From Defluviicoccus sp. bin129 (GTDB taxonomy: Bacteria > Pseudomonadota > Alphaproteobacteria > MPNO01), in contig MPNO01000032.1 of the NCBI GenBank assembly GCA_002239065.1, positions 1-50,378 of the forward strand: DNA of 50,378 nucleotides, read 5' to 3'. Below, in pieces: positions 23,780 to 32,330 of this stretch; positions within the stretch are counted from its first letter, which is position 1; every line of letters starts with the position of its first letter. Made by a program: the position numbers and the translations under genes. The notes under the pieces were generated by a model, which did no database searches, had not been told where the DNA came from, and worked only from the letters and a program-made list of their open reading frames with translations.

Positions 23780-26115
23780 CCGGCGCGCGCCCTCGCATCC
23801 GCGACCAGCGCGGCCAGCCGGCCCGGCAGGATCGGCACGTCGTCGAGCGCCACCCCGAACGGGCTGAGCGCGTCCTCGACCGCGGCGACGATGGCGGCGA
23901 GCGCGGGTATCGTCCCCCCCTCCCCCGCCCCCTTGACGCCGAGCGGGTTGTTGGGGGTGGGCGATTCGACATGGACCACGTCGATCCGCGGCACGCCCGG
24001 CGCGCTCGGCAGCACGTAGTCGGCGAAATTGGTGGTCACCGGCTGGGCGTCGTCGTCATAGCCCATCCACTCCAGCAGGGTGTTGCCGATGCCGTGCGCG
24101 CAGGCGCCATGCACCTGGCCGTCGACGATGAACGGGTTGATCAGGTTCCCCGAATCGTGGGCCATCGCGTAGTTGAGGATCTCGACATGGCCGGTATCGG
24201 GATCGACCTCGACCTCGACCACGGCGGTGCCGTTGCAATAGGCCGCCTGGGGCGGGGAGAAATACTCGGTCGATTCGAGCCCGGGCTCGACCCCGCCGGG
24301 AAGCGAGAAGCCCGGCATGCCGCGCACCGCCCGGGCGACGTCGCGCAGGGTCGTCGAGACCTCGGGCACGCCCTTGACGAAGATCCGCCCGTCCTCGATG
24401 TCGAGGTCTTCCTCGGCCGCCTCCAGCAGATGCGAGGCGACCTTTATCGCCTTCTCGCGCACCGAGGTGGCGGCGAGATGGACCGAGTTGCCGGCGTTCA
24501 CCGCGATACGGCTGGCGAAGGTGCCGATCCCGTTGGCGATCTTGCCGGTATCGCCGACCTCGACGGCGATATCCGACGGATCGACGCCGAGCGGCTCGGC
24601 GCAGAGCTGGGCGAGCGTCGTCCAGTGCCCCTGCCCCGAATCGCCGCCGCCGGTATAGACCGTGATCCTGCCATTCGCATGCACCCGGACCGTCGCGCCC
24701 TCGAACGGTCCCAGCCCGGTGCCCTCGACGAAGTTGGCGATGCCGATCCCGACATGGCGACCCGCGGCCTCGGCCGTCTTCCGCCGGTCGGCGAATCCGT
24801 CGTAATCGGCGAGCGCCAGCGCCTCCGCCTGGCAGCGCGGGTAGTCGCCGCTGTCATAGGTCATCGGCTTGCCGTCGCGGAAGATCAGCCCGAAGGAATA
24901 GGGCATCGCGTCGGCCGGGATGAAGTTGCGGCGGCGGATCTCGGCCCGGTCGATGCCGAGCCCGTCGGCCGCGCGGTCGAGGAGGCGCTCCATGGCGAAC
25001 ACCGCCTGCGGCCGCCCGGCGCCGCGCACCGGGGTCACCGCGACCTTGTTGGTCAGCGCGACCCGCGTCGTCAGCTCATAGGCCGGCACGACATAGGGGC
25101 CGGGCACCGTGGTCGCCGAGATATAGGGGCTGATGATCCCCCACGGCATGTAGGCGCCGGTGTCGTGGATCATCGCGCCGCGCACCGCGAGAATCTTTCC
25201 CTCCCCGTCGCAGGCGAGCGCCATGTCCCAGTACTGGTCGCGCTCCTGGTTGGTGGCGACGAAGTTCTCGCGCCGGTCCTCGATCCACTTGATCGGCCGG
25301 TCGAACGTCATCGCGCAGAGCGGGATCAGCGCCTCCTCGACGTAATAGACCGTCTTGGGTCCGAACCCGCCGCCGACCTCGGGCGCGATCACGCGCAGCC
25401 GGTCGGAAGGCCAGTCCAGCATGTCGACCACGTTCTGCTTGACCAGGAAGGGCGACTGGGTCGCCGACCACAGCGTGACCACGTCGCGCAGGGAGTCGGG
25501 CTCGGCGACCACCGCCCGGTTTTCGACCGCGAGCCCGGCGCCCCGGTGGCTCCACAGCGCGGCCTCGAAGACGTGCTCGGCATTGGCGAAGGCGCCGGCG
25601 GCGTCGCCATAGCCCAGCTTGAACTCGGCGCACAAATTGTTCTCGCTGCCGGCATGGCAGAGACCGGCGCCCTCGGCCAGCGCGTCGCGGCAATCCGATG
25701 CGGTGGGCAGAATCTCGTAGTCGATCTCGACCGCGGCCGCGGCGTCCTCCGCCTGGTAGCGGGTCTCGGCCAGCACCATGGCGATCGCCTCGCCGACGAA
25801 GCAGACCTCCTCGTCTTCCAGCAGGCGCTGCTGGAACGGCTGGGTGATCGCCGGGTTGGGGACCTGGAACGGCACCCGGACGGTGCGCAGCCCGGGCGGC
25901 AGGTCGGCCGCCGTCACCACCGTGAAGACGCCCGGCATGGATTCGGCCGCCGCCTTGTCGATGCCGCGGATGCGCGCATGCGCCTCGGTCGAGCGGACGA
26001 ACGCCGCCTCCAGCATGCCGGGCAAGTGGATATCGTCGGTGAAGGTCGCGCGGCCGGTCAGGAGCTCCGGGTCCTCCATGCGCCTGACCCGGGCGCCCAT
26101 CGCCTTGGCACCCAT
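23776..26115 (-). CDS. Molybdenum hydroxylase large subunit (xanthine dehydrogenase family)
   Basis: A 779-residue Moco-binding subunit of the xanthine dehydrogenase/CO dehydrogenase family. It begins with RRMEDPELLTGRATFTDDI and shows VGGGFGPKT, PVRGAGRPQAVFAMERLLD and, near the C-terminus, GVKGAGEGGTIPA with the catalytic Glu. True aerobic CO dehydrogenase (form I) has an AYRCSFR loop with a Cys; here the loop is RGAGR, as in the so-called form II and other hydroxylases, so CO oxidation is unlikely. It should hydroxylate a C-H next to a heteroatom or an aldehyde, using water as oxygen source. It forms a trimeric complex with the next two proteins. Confidence 0.92.
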   Translation of the reverse strand: MGAKAMGARVRRMEDPELLTGRATFTDDIHLPGMLEAAFVRSTEAHARIRGIDKAAAESMPGVFTVVTAADLPPGLRTVRVPFQVPNPAITQPFQQRLLEDEEVCFVGEAIAMVLAETRYQAEDAAAAVEIDYEILPTASDCRDALAEGAGLCHAGSENNLCAEFKLGYGDAAGAFANAEHVFEAALWSHRGAGLAVENRAVVAEPDSLRDVVTLWSATQSPFLVKQNVVDMLDWPSDRLRVIAPEVGGGFGPKTVYYVEEALIPLCAMTFDRPIKWIEDRRENFVATNQERDQYWDMALACDGEGKILAVRGAMIHDTGAYMPWGIISPYISATTVPGPYVVPAYELTTRVALTNKVAVTPVRGAGRPQAVFAMERLLDRAADGLGIDRAEIRRRNFIPADAMPYSFGLIFRDGKPMTYDSGDYPRCQAEALALADYDGFADRRKTAEAAGRHVGIGIANFVEGTGLGPFEGATVRVHANGRITVYTGGGDSGQGHWTTLAQLCAEPLGVDPSDIAVEVGDTGKIANGIGTFASRIAVNAGNSVHLAATSVREKAIKVASHLLEAAEEDLDIEDGRIFVKGVPEVSTTLRDVARAVRGMPGFSLPGGVEPGLESTEYFSPPQAAYCNGTAVVEVEVDPDTGHVEILNYAMAHDSGNLINPFIVDGQVHGACAHGIGNTLLEWMGYDDDAQPVTTNFADYVLPSAPGVPRIDVVHVESPTPNNPLGVKGAGEGGTIPALAAIVAAVEDALSPFGVALDDVPILPGRLAALVADARARAG

Positions 26116-26119
26116 CGCG

Positions 26120-26611
26120 TCAGGCCCCAGCCTCCGCCCTCAGGCGCCCGGCCGCATCGAGCGCCGCGTCGACGATCCCCTGATACCCGGTGCAGCGGCA
26201 GAGATTGCCGGAGATGGCGATCCTCACCTCCTGCTCGGTCGGGTCCGGGTTGTCGCGCAGGAATTCGAGCAGCGTGGTCAGCATGCCGGGCGTGCAGTAG
26301 CCGCATTGCAGGCCGTGATTGTCCATAAAAGCCTGTTGCAGCGGGTGCAGCTCGTCCTCGTTGGGCGCGATGCCCTCGATGGTCAGCAGCTCGTGACCGT
26401 CCGCCTGGACGGCGAGCATCAGGCAGCTCCTTGCGGTGATCCCGTCGAGCAGGATGGTGCAGGCGCCGCACACCCCGTGCTCGCAGCCGACATGGGTCCC
26501 GGTGAGCTCGCATTCGTGGCGGATGAAGTCGGACAGCAGAAGCCTGGTCTCGACCTCGCGCTCGTAGGTGTCGCCGTTGATGGTGACGCTGATCCGGCGC
26601 CGGTCAGCCAT
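26120..26611 (-). CDS. Molybdenum hydroxylase 2Fe-2S subunit
   Basis: A 163-residue iron-sulfur subunit with two [2Fe-2S] clusters. The N-terminal plant-type cluster uses Cys43, Cys48, Cys51 and Cys63 (GCEHGVCGACTILLDG). The C-terminal four-helix cluster uses Cys103, Cys106, Cys138 and Cys140 (QCGYCTPGM and NLCRCTGYQ). All ligands are present. The ATG at 26611 overlaps the stop of the FAD subunit gene; the longer frame to 26698 is unlikely. It passes electrons from the molybdenum site to the FAD subunit. Confidence 0.95.
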   Translation of the reverse strand: MADRRRISVTINGDTYEREVETRLLLSDFIRHECELTGTHVGCEHGVCGACTILLDGITARSCLMLAVQADGHELLTIEGIAPNEDELHPLQQAFMDNHGLQCGYCTPGMLTTLLEFLRDNPDPTEQEVRIAISGNLCRCTGYQGIVDAALDAAGRLRAEAGA

Positions 26612-27476
26612 TGGAACCTCCCAGACGCGTCTGCGCCTTTTCGAGCGCGCGGCGCGAGAGCACGGCCGCCAGATGCTGGCGATAGGAAGACGGCGCATGC
26701 ACGTCCTCCATCGCGTCGTAGGCGCGCGCGGTCTCCGCCGCCTCGCGGAACAGCTCGAGTTCCGGCGTCTGGCCCATAATCATGTCCTCGGCCTCGGTGC
26801 AGCGCACCGGCGAGGGGCCGACGCCGCTGACCGTGACCGAGACCCGGTCGACCCTGCCGGCGCCGTCCACGGTCAGCAGCGCGGCGGCCGAGACGATCGC
26901 GAAATCGCCGTGGCGCCGGGCGAACTCGATGAAGGCGTAGCCATGACCGTCGTCCCAGAGCGGGAAGGTCGCGGCCGTCACCATCTCGTCGAGCTCGATC
27001 GACGGGGTCATGTAGCCGGCCGGGAAATCGGCCATCGCGATGTCGCGCCTGCCCCGCTTGCTCTCGACATGGATCGTCGCGTCGAGCGCCATCGCCACCG
27101 CGGGAAGCTCGGCCGAGGGGTCGAGATGGGCCAGACTGCCGCCGAGCGTGCCCCGGTTTCTGGTCTGGCGGTGGCCGACCTGGAGGATCGCCTCGGTCAT
27201 GATCGGGCAGCACGCCGAGACCGCATCGGAAAACTCGATATCGCGCTGGCGCGTCATGCCGGCGATCCTGAGCGAGCCGTTCGCCGCCTCGATCCCGGAC
27301 AGCCCGTCGACAAGGTTGAGGTCGATCACGTCGTCGGGCAGGACGTAGCGCATGTTGAGCATCGGCATCAGCGACTGCCCGCCCGAGAGCAGCCGCGCGT
27401 TGTCCTTCTCCGCCAGCAGATCCAGTACGTCCGGGATCGTTCGCGGGTCGTGATAGGTGAATGGCGGAGGTTTCAT
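26604..27476 (-). CDS. Molybdenum hydroxylase FAD-binding subunit
   Basis: A 290-residue FAD subunit (CoxM/XdhA-FAD type). FAD-binding signatures are LLSGGQSLMPMLNMRYVLPD near residues 29-48 and RNRGTLGGSLAHLDPSAELP in the middle, with a CO-dehydrogenase flavoprotein-like C-terminal domain. Length is standard, without the roughly 40-residue 4Fe-4S insertion of 4-hydroxybenzoyl-CoA reductase, which argues against that reductive enzyme. The ATG at 27476 starts MKPPPFTYHDP. The gene lies 14 nt after the thiolase stop in the same operon. Confidence 0.93.
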   Translation of the reverse strand: MKPPPFTYHDPRTIPDVLDLLAEKDNARLLSGGQSLMPMLNMRYVLPDDVIDLNLVDGLSGIEAANGSLRIAGMTRQRDIEFSDAVSACCPIMTEAILQVGHRQTRNRGTLGGSLAHLDPSAELPAVAMALDATIHVESKRGRRDIAMADFPAGYMTPSIELDEMVTAATFPLWDDGHGYAFIEFARRHGDFAIVSAAALLTVDGAGRVDRVSVTVSGVGPSPVRCTEAEDMIMGQTPELELFREAAETARAYDAMEDVHAPSSYRQHLAAVLSRRALEKAQTRLGGSNG

Positions 27477-27490
27477 TCCTTCCCTCGCCG

Positions 27491-28630
27491 CTAGTTCGAG
27501 AAAATGTGGATCGAGCAGGCGCCGTGGTCGAAGCCCGAGATTCCGCCGCCCGTGCAATGGGTGAGCCCCACCTTCGCCCCTTCGACCTGGCGGGCGCCGC
27601 ACGCGCCGCGAAGCTGGCGGACGATCTCGACCATCTGCGCCGCGCCGGTCGCGCCGACGGGGTGCCCCTTCGACAGCAACCCGCCCGAGGGGTTCACCGG
27701 TATCCGGCCGCCGAGCGAGGTCTCGCCGTCCTCCAGCAGCCCCGCCGCATCGCCGCGGGCGCAGAACCCGAGGGCTTCGTAGTACAGGAGCTCGGCGATG
27801 GTGAAGGCGTCGTGAACCTCGGCGACGTCGATGTCTTCCGGGCCGAGGCCGGCCATCTCGTAGGCTTCGGCGGCGCCGCGCACGGTGATTTCGGGCGTGG
27901 TCATGTCGCGGAAACCGGTCATGTACCTGCCGGATGCGAGCTCGGAGGCGCGCACCCGGACGGGCTTCGCGGTATGGCGCGCGGCGACCGTGTCCGCGGC
28001 GATCACCAGAGCCGCCGCCCCGTCGCCCGACGGGCAGCAATGCAGCAGGGTGAAGGGGTCGGCGATGGGTCTTGCCGCCATCACCTCCTCGACGGTGATC
28101 CGGTTGCGGTACTGGGCGTCCTCGTTGAGCGCGCCGTGCTCGTGCGCCTTCACCGCGACGCCGGCGAGCTGTTCGCCGGTCAGGCCGTAATCGTGCATGT
28201 AGCGCTTCGCGCGCATGCCGTAGAGCGCGGGCATCACCATGCCGTGGGCGACCTCGAAGTCCTCGGTCTCCAGCGGCAGGGTGCCGCCGCCGAACCTGGT
28301 GAGCTTCTCCACCCCGATCACCAGCGCGATGTCGTAGAGCCCGGCCGCCACCGCGACCCAGGCCTCGCGGAACGCGCTGGAGGACGACGAGCAGGCGTTC
28401 TCGACATTGACGATGGGGAGCCCGGTCAGCCCGATCGCCTTGAGGACCCGCTGCCCCGACATCATCCCGCCGAGCGCGGTGCCGCACCAGGCGGCCTCGA
28501 TATTCCGCTTGTCCACGCCGGAATCGTCGATCGCCTGCTTGACCGCGGGCCAGGCGATCTCGGCCAGCGTCCTGTCGGGCTGCTTGGCGAACCTGACCAT
28601 GCCGGCGCCGATCACGGACACCTCACGCAT
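27491..28630 (-). CDS. SCP2-type thiolase/acetyl-CoA acetyltransferase-like protein
   Basis: A 379-residue thiolase-fold protein of the SCP-x type. The nucleophile Cys80 is in NVENACSSSSSAF. HDAFTIAELLYYE, NPSGGLLSKGHPVGATGAAQ and the C-terminal THCTGGGISGFDHGAC provide the remaining active-site loops. Proteins of this type cleave branched or cyclic 3-oxoacyl-CoA, and some act as retro-aldolases with a DUF35 partner. The DUF35 gene immediately upstream overlaps it by 8 nt, matching the known thiolase-DUF35 pairing. The ATG at 28630 (MREVSVIGAG) fits the family start. Confidence 0.92.
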   Translation of the reverse strand: MREVSVIGAGMVRFAKQPDRTLAEIAWPAVKQAIDDSGVDKRNIEAAWCGTALGGMMSGQRVLKAIGLTGLPIVNVENACSSSSSAFREAWVAVAAGLYDIALVIGVEKLTRFGGGTLPLETEDFEVAHGMVMPALYGMRAKRYMHDYGLTGEQLAGVAVKAHEHGALNEDAQYRNRITVEEVMAARPIADPFTLLHCCPSGDGAAALVIAADTVAARHTAKPVRVRASELASGRYMTGFRDMTTPEITVRGAAEAYEMAGLGPEDIDVAEVHDAFTIAELLYYEALGFCARGDAAGLLEDGETSLGGRIPVNPSGGLLSKGHPVGATGAAQMVEIVRQLRGACGARQVEGAKVGLTHCTGGGISGFDHGACSIHIFSN

Positions 28631-29057
28631 CGGCTTCCTCCATCCCGCGGGGGCGGAAGGCGTAGCTCGAGAGCGCCCGTCCGCCGCCGTCGCTGCCGAG
28701 CACCGCGATGGTGAGCTCGACCTCCATCTCCATCGAGAGCCGGTGGTCGTCGGCGTCCACCACATGGGTGAACACGCGCACGCCCTCGGGGAGGTCGACA
28801 TAGCCCGCGACATAGGGAACCGTCCAGCCGCGCGGCGCCACGTGGACGGTGGAGTAGCTGTAGAGCCGTCCCGAGCGGCCCAGCGCCAGCGGCCGGATAT
28901 CCTCGCCCATGCATTCGGGGCAGAGCGCGACCGGCGGGAACACCCGGGCCGCGCAGTCGGCGCATTCCGAGCCGATCAGGGTCGGCCGGCCGTCATCGCC
29001 GATTCTGACCGCCTCGCCCGCGATCAGCGGCGGTTCCGCATGCGCCGTCTCGGCCAA
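28623..29057 (-). CDS. DUF35 Zn-ribbon/OB-fold partner of the thiolase
   Basis: A 144-residue protein with a rubredoxin-like zinc ribbon (Cys32, Cys35, Cys46, Cys49 in ECADCAARVFPPVALCPECM) followed by an OB-fold (GRLYSYSTVHVAPRGW, PYVAGYVDLPEGVRVFTHV). DUF35 proteins bind SCP2-type thiolases and complete their acyl-CoA site. The frame is open to 29504, but homology starts near the TTG at 29057, which has GAGGGAG 6 nt upstream, so I chose this rare start. It is the first gene of the seven-gene minus-strand operon; its promoter lies in the 175-nt gap shared with the divergent deacetylase gene. Confidence 0.85.
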   Translation of the reverse strand: MAETAHAEPPLIAGEAVRIGDDGRPTLIGSECADCAARVFPPVALCPECMGEDIRPLALGRSGRLYSYSTVHVAPRGWTVPYVAGYVDLPEGVRVFTHVVDADDHRLSMEMEVELTIAVLGSDGGGRALSSYAFRPRGMEEADA

Positions 29058-29232
29058 GCTGGACTCCCTCTCCCGGAGGCTTCCGGATGGAGCCAATCTA
29101 TTCGGATCGCCGCGCCGGGCAAGGACAAACGGCAAACCGCGCCGGCGGGGGGTTTCGATTGACTCCCCGGGGCGCCGGCCGACAATGTCGGAGGGAGTGC
29201 GCTCGACGCACCCATTCATCGGGTAACAGGTC

Positions 29233-30279
29233 ATGAGGATTGGCTTCCGCGGGTTGCGGCGCGCCGCCCTTGGCCCGGTCGCGGCCGCGGCGGGGCTGCT
29301 CGTCACGGCGCCGGCCCTTGCCGGCGGCTCGGCGGTGGTGTTCATGTACCACCGCTTCGGCGAGGACACCCTCCCGTCGACCAACACCACCCTCGCCCAG
29401 CTCGACGCGCATATCGAGACCCTCAAGAACGGGCAATTCACCGTCCTGCCGCTGCCGCAGATCGTCGCGGCGATCCGCGAGAAGCGGTCGCTGCCCGACC
29501 GCACGGTCGGGCTCAGCGTCGACGACGCCTTTCTGTCGCTCTACGACGAGGGCTGGCCCCGGCTGCGCAAGGCAGGGCTGCCCTTCACCCTGTTCGTCGC
29601 CACCGACCCGATCGACCGCGGGTACAGGAACTACATGGGCTGGGACCAGATCCGCGAGCTGGCGGCGGCCGGGGTGACCATCGGCAGCCAGACCGCCTCG
29701 CACCCGCATATGCCGCTGCTGCCGCCGGGGAAGAACGCCGCCGAGCTGGCGAGGTCGAACAAACGCCTGAAGCAGGAGCTCGGGAAGCGGCCTTCGCTGT
29801 TCGCCTATCCCTTCGGCGAGATCAGCAGCGCGGCGCGGAACGAGGTCGGCAAGGCCGGCTTCGTGGCTGCGTTCGGCCAGCATTCGGGGGTGCTCTATCA
29901 CGGCGCCGACCATCTCTATCTGCCGCGCTTCGCGATGAACGAGACCTATGGCAGCCTCGACCGGTTCCTTCTCGCGGCCAACGCCCTGCCGATCGAGGCG
30001 AAGGACATCGCGCCCGCCGATCCGCTGCTCACCCGGCGCAACAACCCGCCCGCCTTCGCCTTCACCGTCGCCGGGGCCGCGCTCCGCGAACTCCGCTCGA
30101 TGGCGTGCTACGCATCCGGCCAGGGCCGCGCGGCGCTGGAACGGCGGGAGCGAGGCCGGGTCGTCGTCAAGCTCGCCGAAGCCTTCCCGCCCGGCCGCGC
30201 CCGCATCAACTGCACCCTGCCGGCCGGCGAGGGCCGCTGGCGCTGGTTCGGCATGCAGTTCTTCGTGCCCGGGCCCTAG
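29233..30279 (+). CDS. Exported polysaccharide deacetylase-like protein
   Basis: A 348-residue protein with a signal peptide (LGPVAAAAGLLVTAPALAGG, cleavage near 30) and a NodB-type domain. VVFMYHRFGED opens the domain, and GLSVDDAFLS gives the acidic pair Asp97-Asp98. The usual metal-binding SHTxxH motif reads SQTASH here, so the first His is Gln153 while His157 is kept. LFAYPFGE is the later motif. The C-terminal 100 residues form an extra beta-rich domain. Deacetylation of a cell-envelope polysaccharide is the family role, but the altered ligand leaves activity open. Its stop overlaps the convergent DUF2786-like gene by 4 nt. Confidence 0.85.
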   Translation: MRIGFRGLRRAALGPVAAAAGLLVTAPALAGGSAVVFMYHRFGEDTLPSTNTTLAQLDAHIETLKNGQFTVLPLPQIVAAIREKRSLPDRTVGLSVDDAFLSLYDEGWPRLRKAGLPFTLFVATDPIDRGYRNYMGWDQIRELAAAGVTIGSQTASHPHMPLLPPGKNAAELARSNKRLKQELGKRPSLFAYPFGEISSAARNEVGKAGFVAAFGQHSGVLYHGADHLYLPRFAMNETYGSLDRFLLAANALPIEAKDIAPADPLLTRRNNPPAFAFTVAGAALRELRSMACYASGQGRAALERRERGRVVVKLAEAFPPGRARINCTLPAGEGRWRWFGMQFFVPGP

Positions 30280-30818
30280 GCGGCGGAGCGCATCTTCAGC
30301 TTGAGGCCGACGATCCGGTAGATGTCGAGCCCGGTCAGGCTGACGATCTCGCCGAGCGGCAGGCTGGTCTCCGACAGCAGCACCTTGGCGAAGCTGTGCG
30401 GGCTGCGGCAGCGTCCCCGCGGCCTGGGCGAATCGACCGGCCCGGAAGCGCGCGCGCGCACCCGCACGCCGTCATCGAGGCCGCGTTCGATGGCCTCCCG
30501 CAGGGCGCGCTCGTAGCGTTCCTTGTCGGCCCGCAGCTTGGCTTCCGAGTAGGCGACGAAATCCGCGACGTCGCGCGCGTCGAACCCGTCGGCGTGGCGC
30601 GGCAGCCGCATGGGCCGGACCGTTTCGGCAGGCTTCCTCGTGGCTTCCTGCAACGTCATGCCGTGGCGCCGGGCGAGCCTGCGCGCGGCGTCCAGCGCGT
30701 TCGCGCGCTCACCCGGGAACGGGCTCTCCGCGGCAACCTTGAGCAGCGCGTCGAGCCGCGTCCGCTCGTCGGCGGAGAGCGGCGTCTTGGTTTCCGGTAT
30801 GCAGGCGCGGGCTGCCAT
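30276..30818 (-). CDS. DUF2786-like hypothetical protein
   Basis: A 180-residue soluble protein. Residues about 20-60 (LDALLKVAAESPFPGERANALDAARRLARRHGM) match the DUF2786 pattern, a short helical domain of unknown function often seen in phage or plasmid-linked proteins. The middle is rich in charged residues and the last 40 residues (SLPLGEIVSLTGLDIYRIVGLKLKMR) look like a helix-turn-helix, suggesting DNA or RNA binding (inference). It is convergent with the deacetylase gene and divergent from the septation-protein gene. Confidence 0.7.
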   Translation of the reverse strand: MAARACIPETKTPLSADERTRLDALLKVAAESPFPGERANALDAARRLARRHGMTLQEATRKPAETVRPMRLPRHADGFDARDVADFVAYSEAKLRADKERYERALREAIERGLDDGVRVRARASGPVDSPRPRGRCRSPHSFAKVLLSETSLPLGEIVSLTGLDIYRIVGLKLKMRSAA

Positions 30819-30971
30819 GGCGGAAGCCTAGCACAAATCGTCCCGGCGCAACCCCGTCGGGCGCCCGCGCTTGAACGACGCGCGTCCTTCCCCCATCTTG
30901 CATCCTGGAAGGGCACGGCTGCGACGCGGCCGCGCCGCGAAACCCGCACAGAGCCGGGAGATCCCCCGCCG

Positions 30972-31529
30972 ATGACAAGCGCAACCGGCCCGGCCAGGGT
31001 GGTCAAGCCGGTCACCGAATACGGCCCGCTCGCCGTGTTCTTCGCCGCCTATATGCTGTCCGACCTGATCGCCGCGACCGCCGCGCTGATGATCGCCACC
31101 GCGGCCGCGCTCGCGCTGTCCTACGCGGTCAGCCGGCAGGTGCCGCTGATGCCGCTGATCACCGCCGGCGTCGTCGGCGTGTTCGGCGGCCTCACGCTGT
31201 GGCTCAACGACGAGACCTTCATCAAGGTCAAGCCGACCATCGTGCAGGGGCTGATCGCGGCGGTATTGCTGGGCGGGCTCGCCTTCCGCAAGGCGCTGCT
31301 CAAGCCGGTGCTCGGCGCGGCCTGGCACATGAACGACCAGGGCTGGACCAGGCTGACCTTCCGCTTCGGCTTGTTCTTCGCCGCGATGGCGCTGCTCAAC
31401 GAGCTGGTGTGGCGCACCCAGAGCACCGATTTCTGGGTCAGCTTCAAGGTGTTCGGCATCATGGGGCTCAGCTTCCTGTTCATCCTGACCCAGCTGCCCC
31501 TGCTCAACCGCTACCGCGCCGAGAATTGA
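30972..31529 (+). CDS. yciB: Inner membrane septation protein A homologue
   Basis: A 185-residue polytopic membrane protein of the YciB/IspA family. Several hydrophobic helices are seen, including YGPLAVFFAAYMLSDLIAATAALMI, LMPLITAGVVGVFGGLTLWL and FGLFFAAMALLNELVW. Family motifs GPLAVFF, FIKVKPTIVQGL and the NELVW segment are present. The protein takes part in cell division and envelope maintenance at the inner membrane. The long open frame upstream of 30972 is noise; the ATG begins MTSATGPARVV. The next gene starts 58 nt later. Confidence 0.9.
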   Translation: MTSATGPARVVKPVTEYGPLAVFFAAYMLSDLIAATAALMIATAAALALSYAVSRQVPLMPLITAGVVGVFGGLTLWLNDETFIKVKPTIVQGLIAAVLLGGLAFRKALLKPVLGAAWHMNDQGWTRLTFRFGLFFAAMALLNELVWRTQSTDFWVSFKVFGIMGLSFLFILTQLPLLNRYRAEN

Positions 31530-31587
31530 TCGGCGCCGAATTCGTCCTATTTCTCCCTCAACGCAGCCGCCGCAGACCGGAGCAGCC

Positions 31588-32136
31588 ATGTTCATCCAGA
31601 CCGAGCAGACCCCCAACCCGGCGACCCTGAAGTTCCTGCCGGGCCGGACGATCATGGCCACGGGAACCGCCCATTTCGCAAATCCCGAAATGGCGGGCTC
31701 CGCGCCCCTGGCCGCGCGGCTGTTCGCGGTCGACGGGGTGACGGCGGTGTTCTTCGGCGCCGATTTCGTCAGCGTCACCAAGGACGACGCCATCGAGTGG
31801 TACGTCCTCAAGCCGTCGATCCTCGGCGCCCTGATGGAGCATCTGACGGCCGGGCTGCCGATCGTGGACGAGAGCGCCGATGCGTCCCTGCCCGAGACCG
31901 ACGACGACGAGGTGGTGACGCAGATCAAGGACCTGCTCGACACCCGCGTCCGGCCTGCGGTGGCGATGGACGGGGGCGACATCATCTTCCACGGCTTCGA
32001 GGAAGGCGTGGTCTATTTGCAGATGCAGGGCGCCTGCCAGGGCTGCCCGAGCTCGACGGCGACCCTCAAGATGGGGGTCGAGAACCTGCTCCGCCACTAC
32101 GTCCCCGAGGTCGCCCGCGTCGAGGCGGTGATCTAG
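31588..32136 (+). CDS. NifU-family Fe-S cluster scaffold/carrier (NfuA-like)
   Basis: A 182-residue protein with an N-terminal Nfu_N domain (MFIQTEQTPNPATLKFLPGR) and a C-terminal NifU domain containing MDGGDIIFHGFEEGVVYLQMQGAC and the Cys150-x2-Cys153 pair (GACQGCPSST) that binds a bridging [4Fe-4S] cluster between monomers. This architecture is the common alphaproteobacterial and mitochondrial NFU form. It delivers clusters to apo-enzymes, and many Fe-S proteins are encoded in this window. Transcription may continue from yciB. Confidence 0.93.
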   Translation: MFIQTEQTPNPATLKFLPGRTIMATGTAHFANPEMAGSAPLAARLFAVDGVTAVFFGADFVSVTKDDAIEWYVLKPSILGALMEHLTAGLPIVDESADASLPETDDDEVVTQIKDLLDTRVRPAVAMDGGDIIFHGFEEGVVYLQMQGACQGCPSSTATLKMGVENLLRHYVPEVARVEAVI

Positions 32137-32159
32137 GGCCGGCGACGCGGCCGGGGCAC

Positions 32160-32184
32160 GCCCCTTCGACAAGCTCACGGCAGG
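32160..32184 (+). repeat. Single copy of the dispersed cttcgacaagctca repeat
   Basis: The segment around 32160-32184 contains ccccttcgacaagctcacgg followed by caggcactcc, the same unit as near 367 and 427. It stands alone in the 194-nt gap between the NfuA-like and MFS genes. Confidence 0.7.
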
Positions 32185-32330
32185 CACTCCCGTCCGCCGC
32201 CTGGCGATCCGCATGAACCCGCGCGAACCGGTCGCTCATCGCGAGGCGGTTTGCGGAAATCGGCCGGCGGAAGCCGGCTGACTTCGCGGCTCTTCGCCGC
32301 GCCCGCCGGCCGGGGCCGACACAAGAGACA

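Noticed and set aside
23971..26328. 785-codon open frame on the plus strand
   Set aside because: It is antisense to the molybdenum hydroxylase large subunit; its composition (His/Arg/Asp/Gly) is typical of a shadow frame.
26115..26604. Aerobic carbon monoxide dehydrogenase (coxMSL)
   Set aside because: Gene order M-S-L is suggestive, but the large subunit lacks the Cys-containing active-site loop and the operon is full of acyl-CoA genes.
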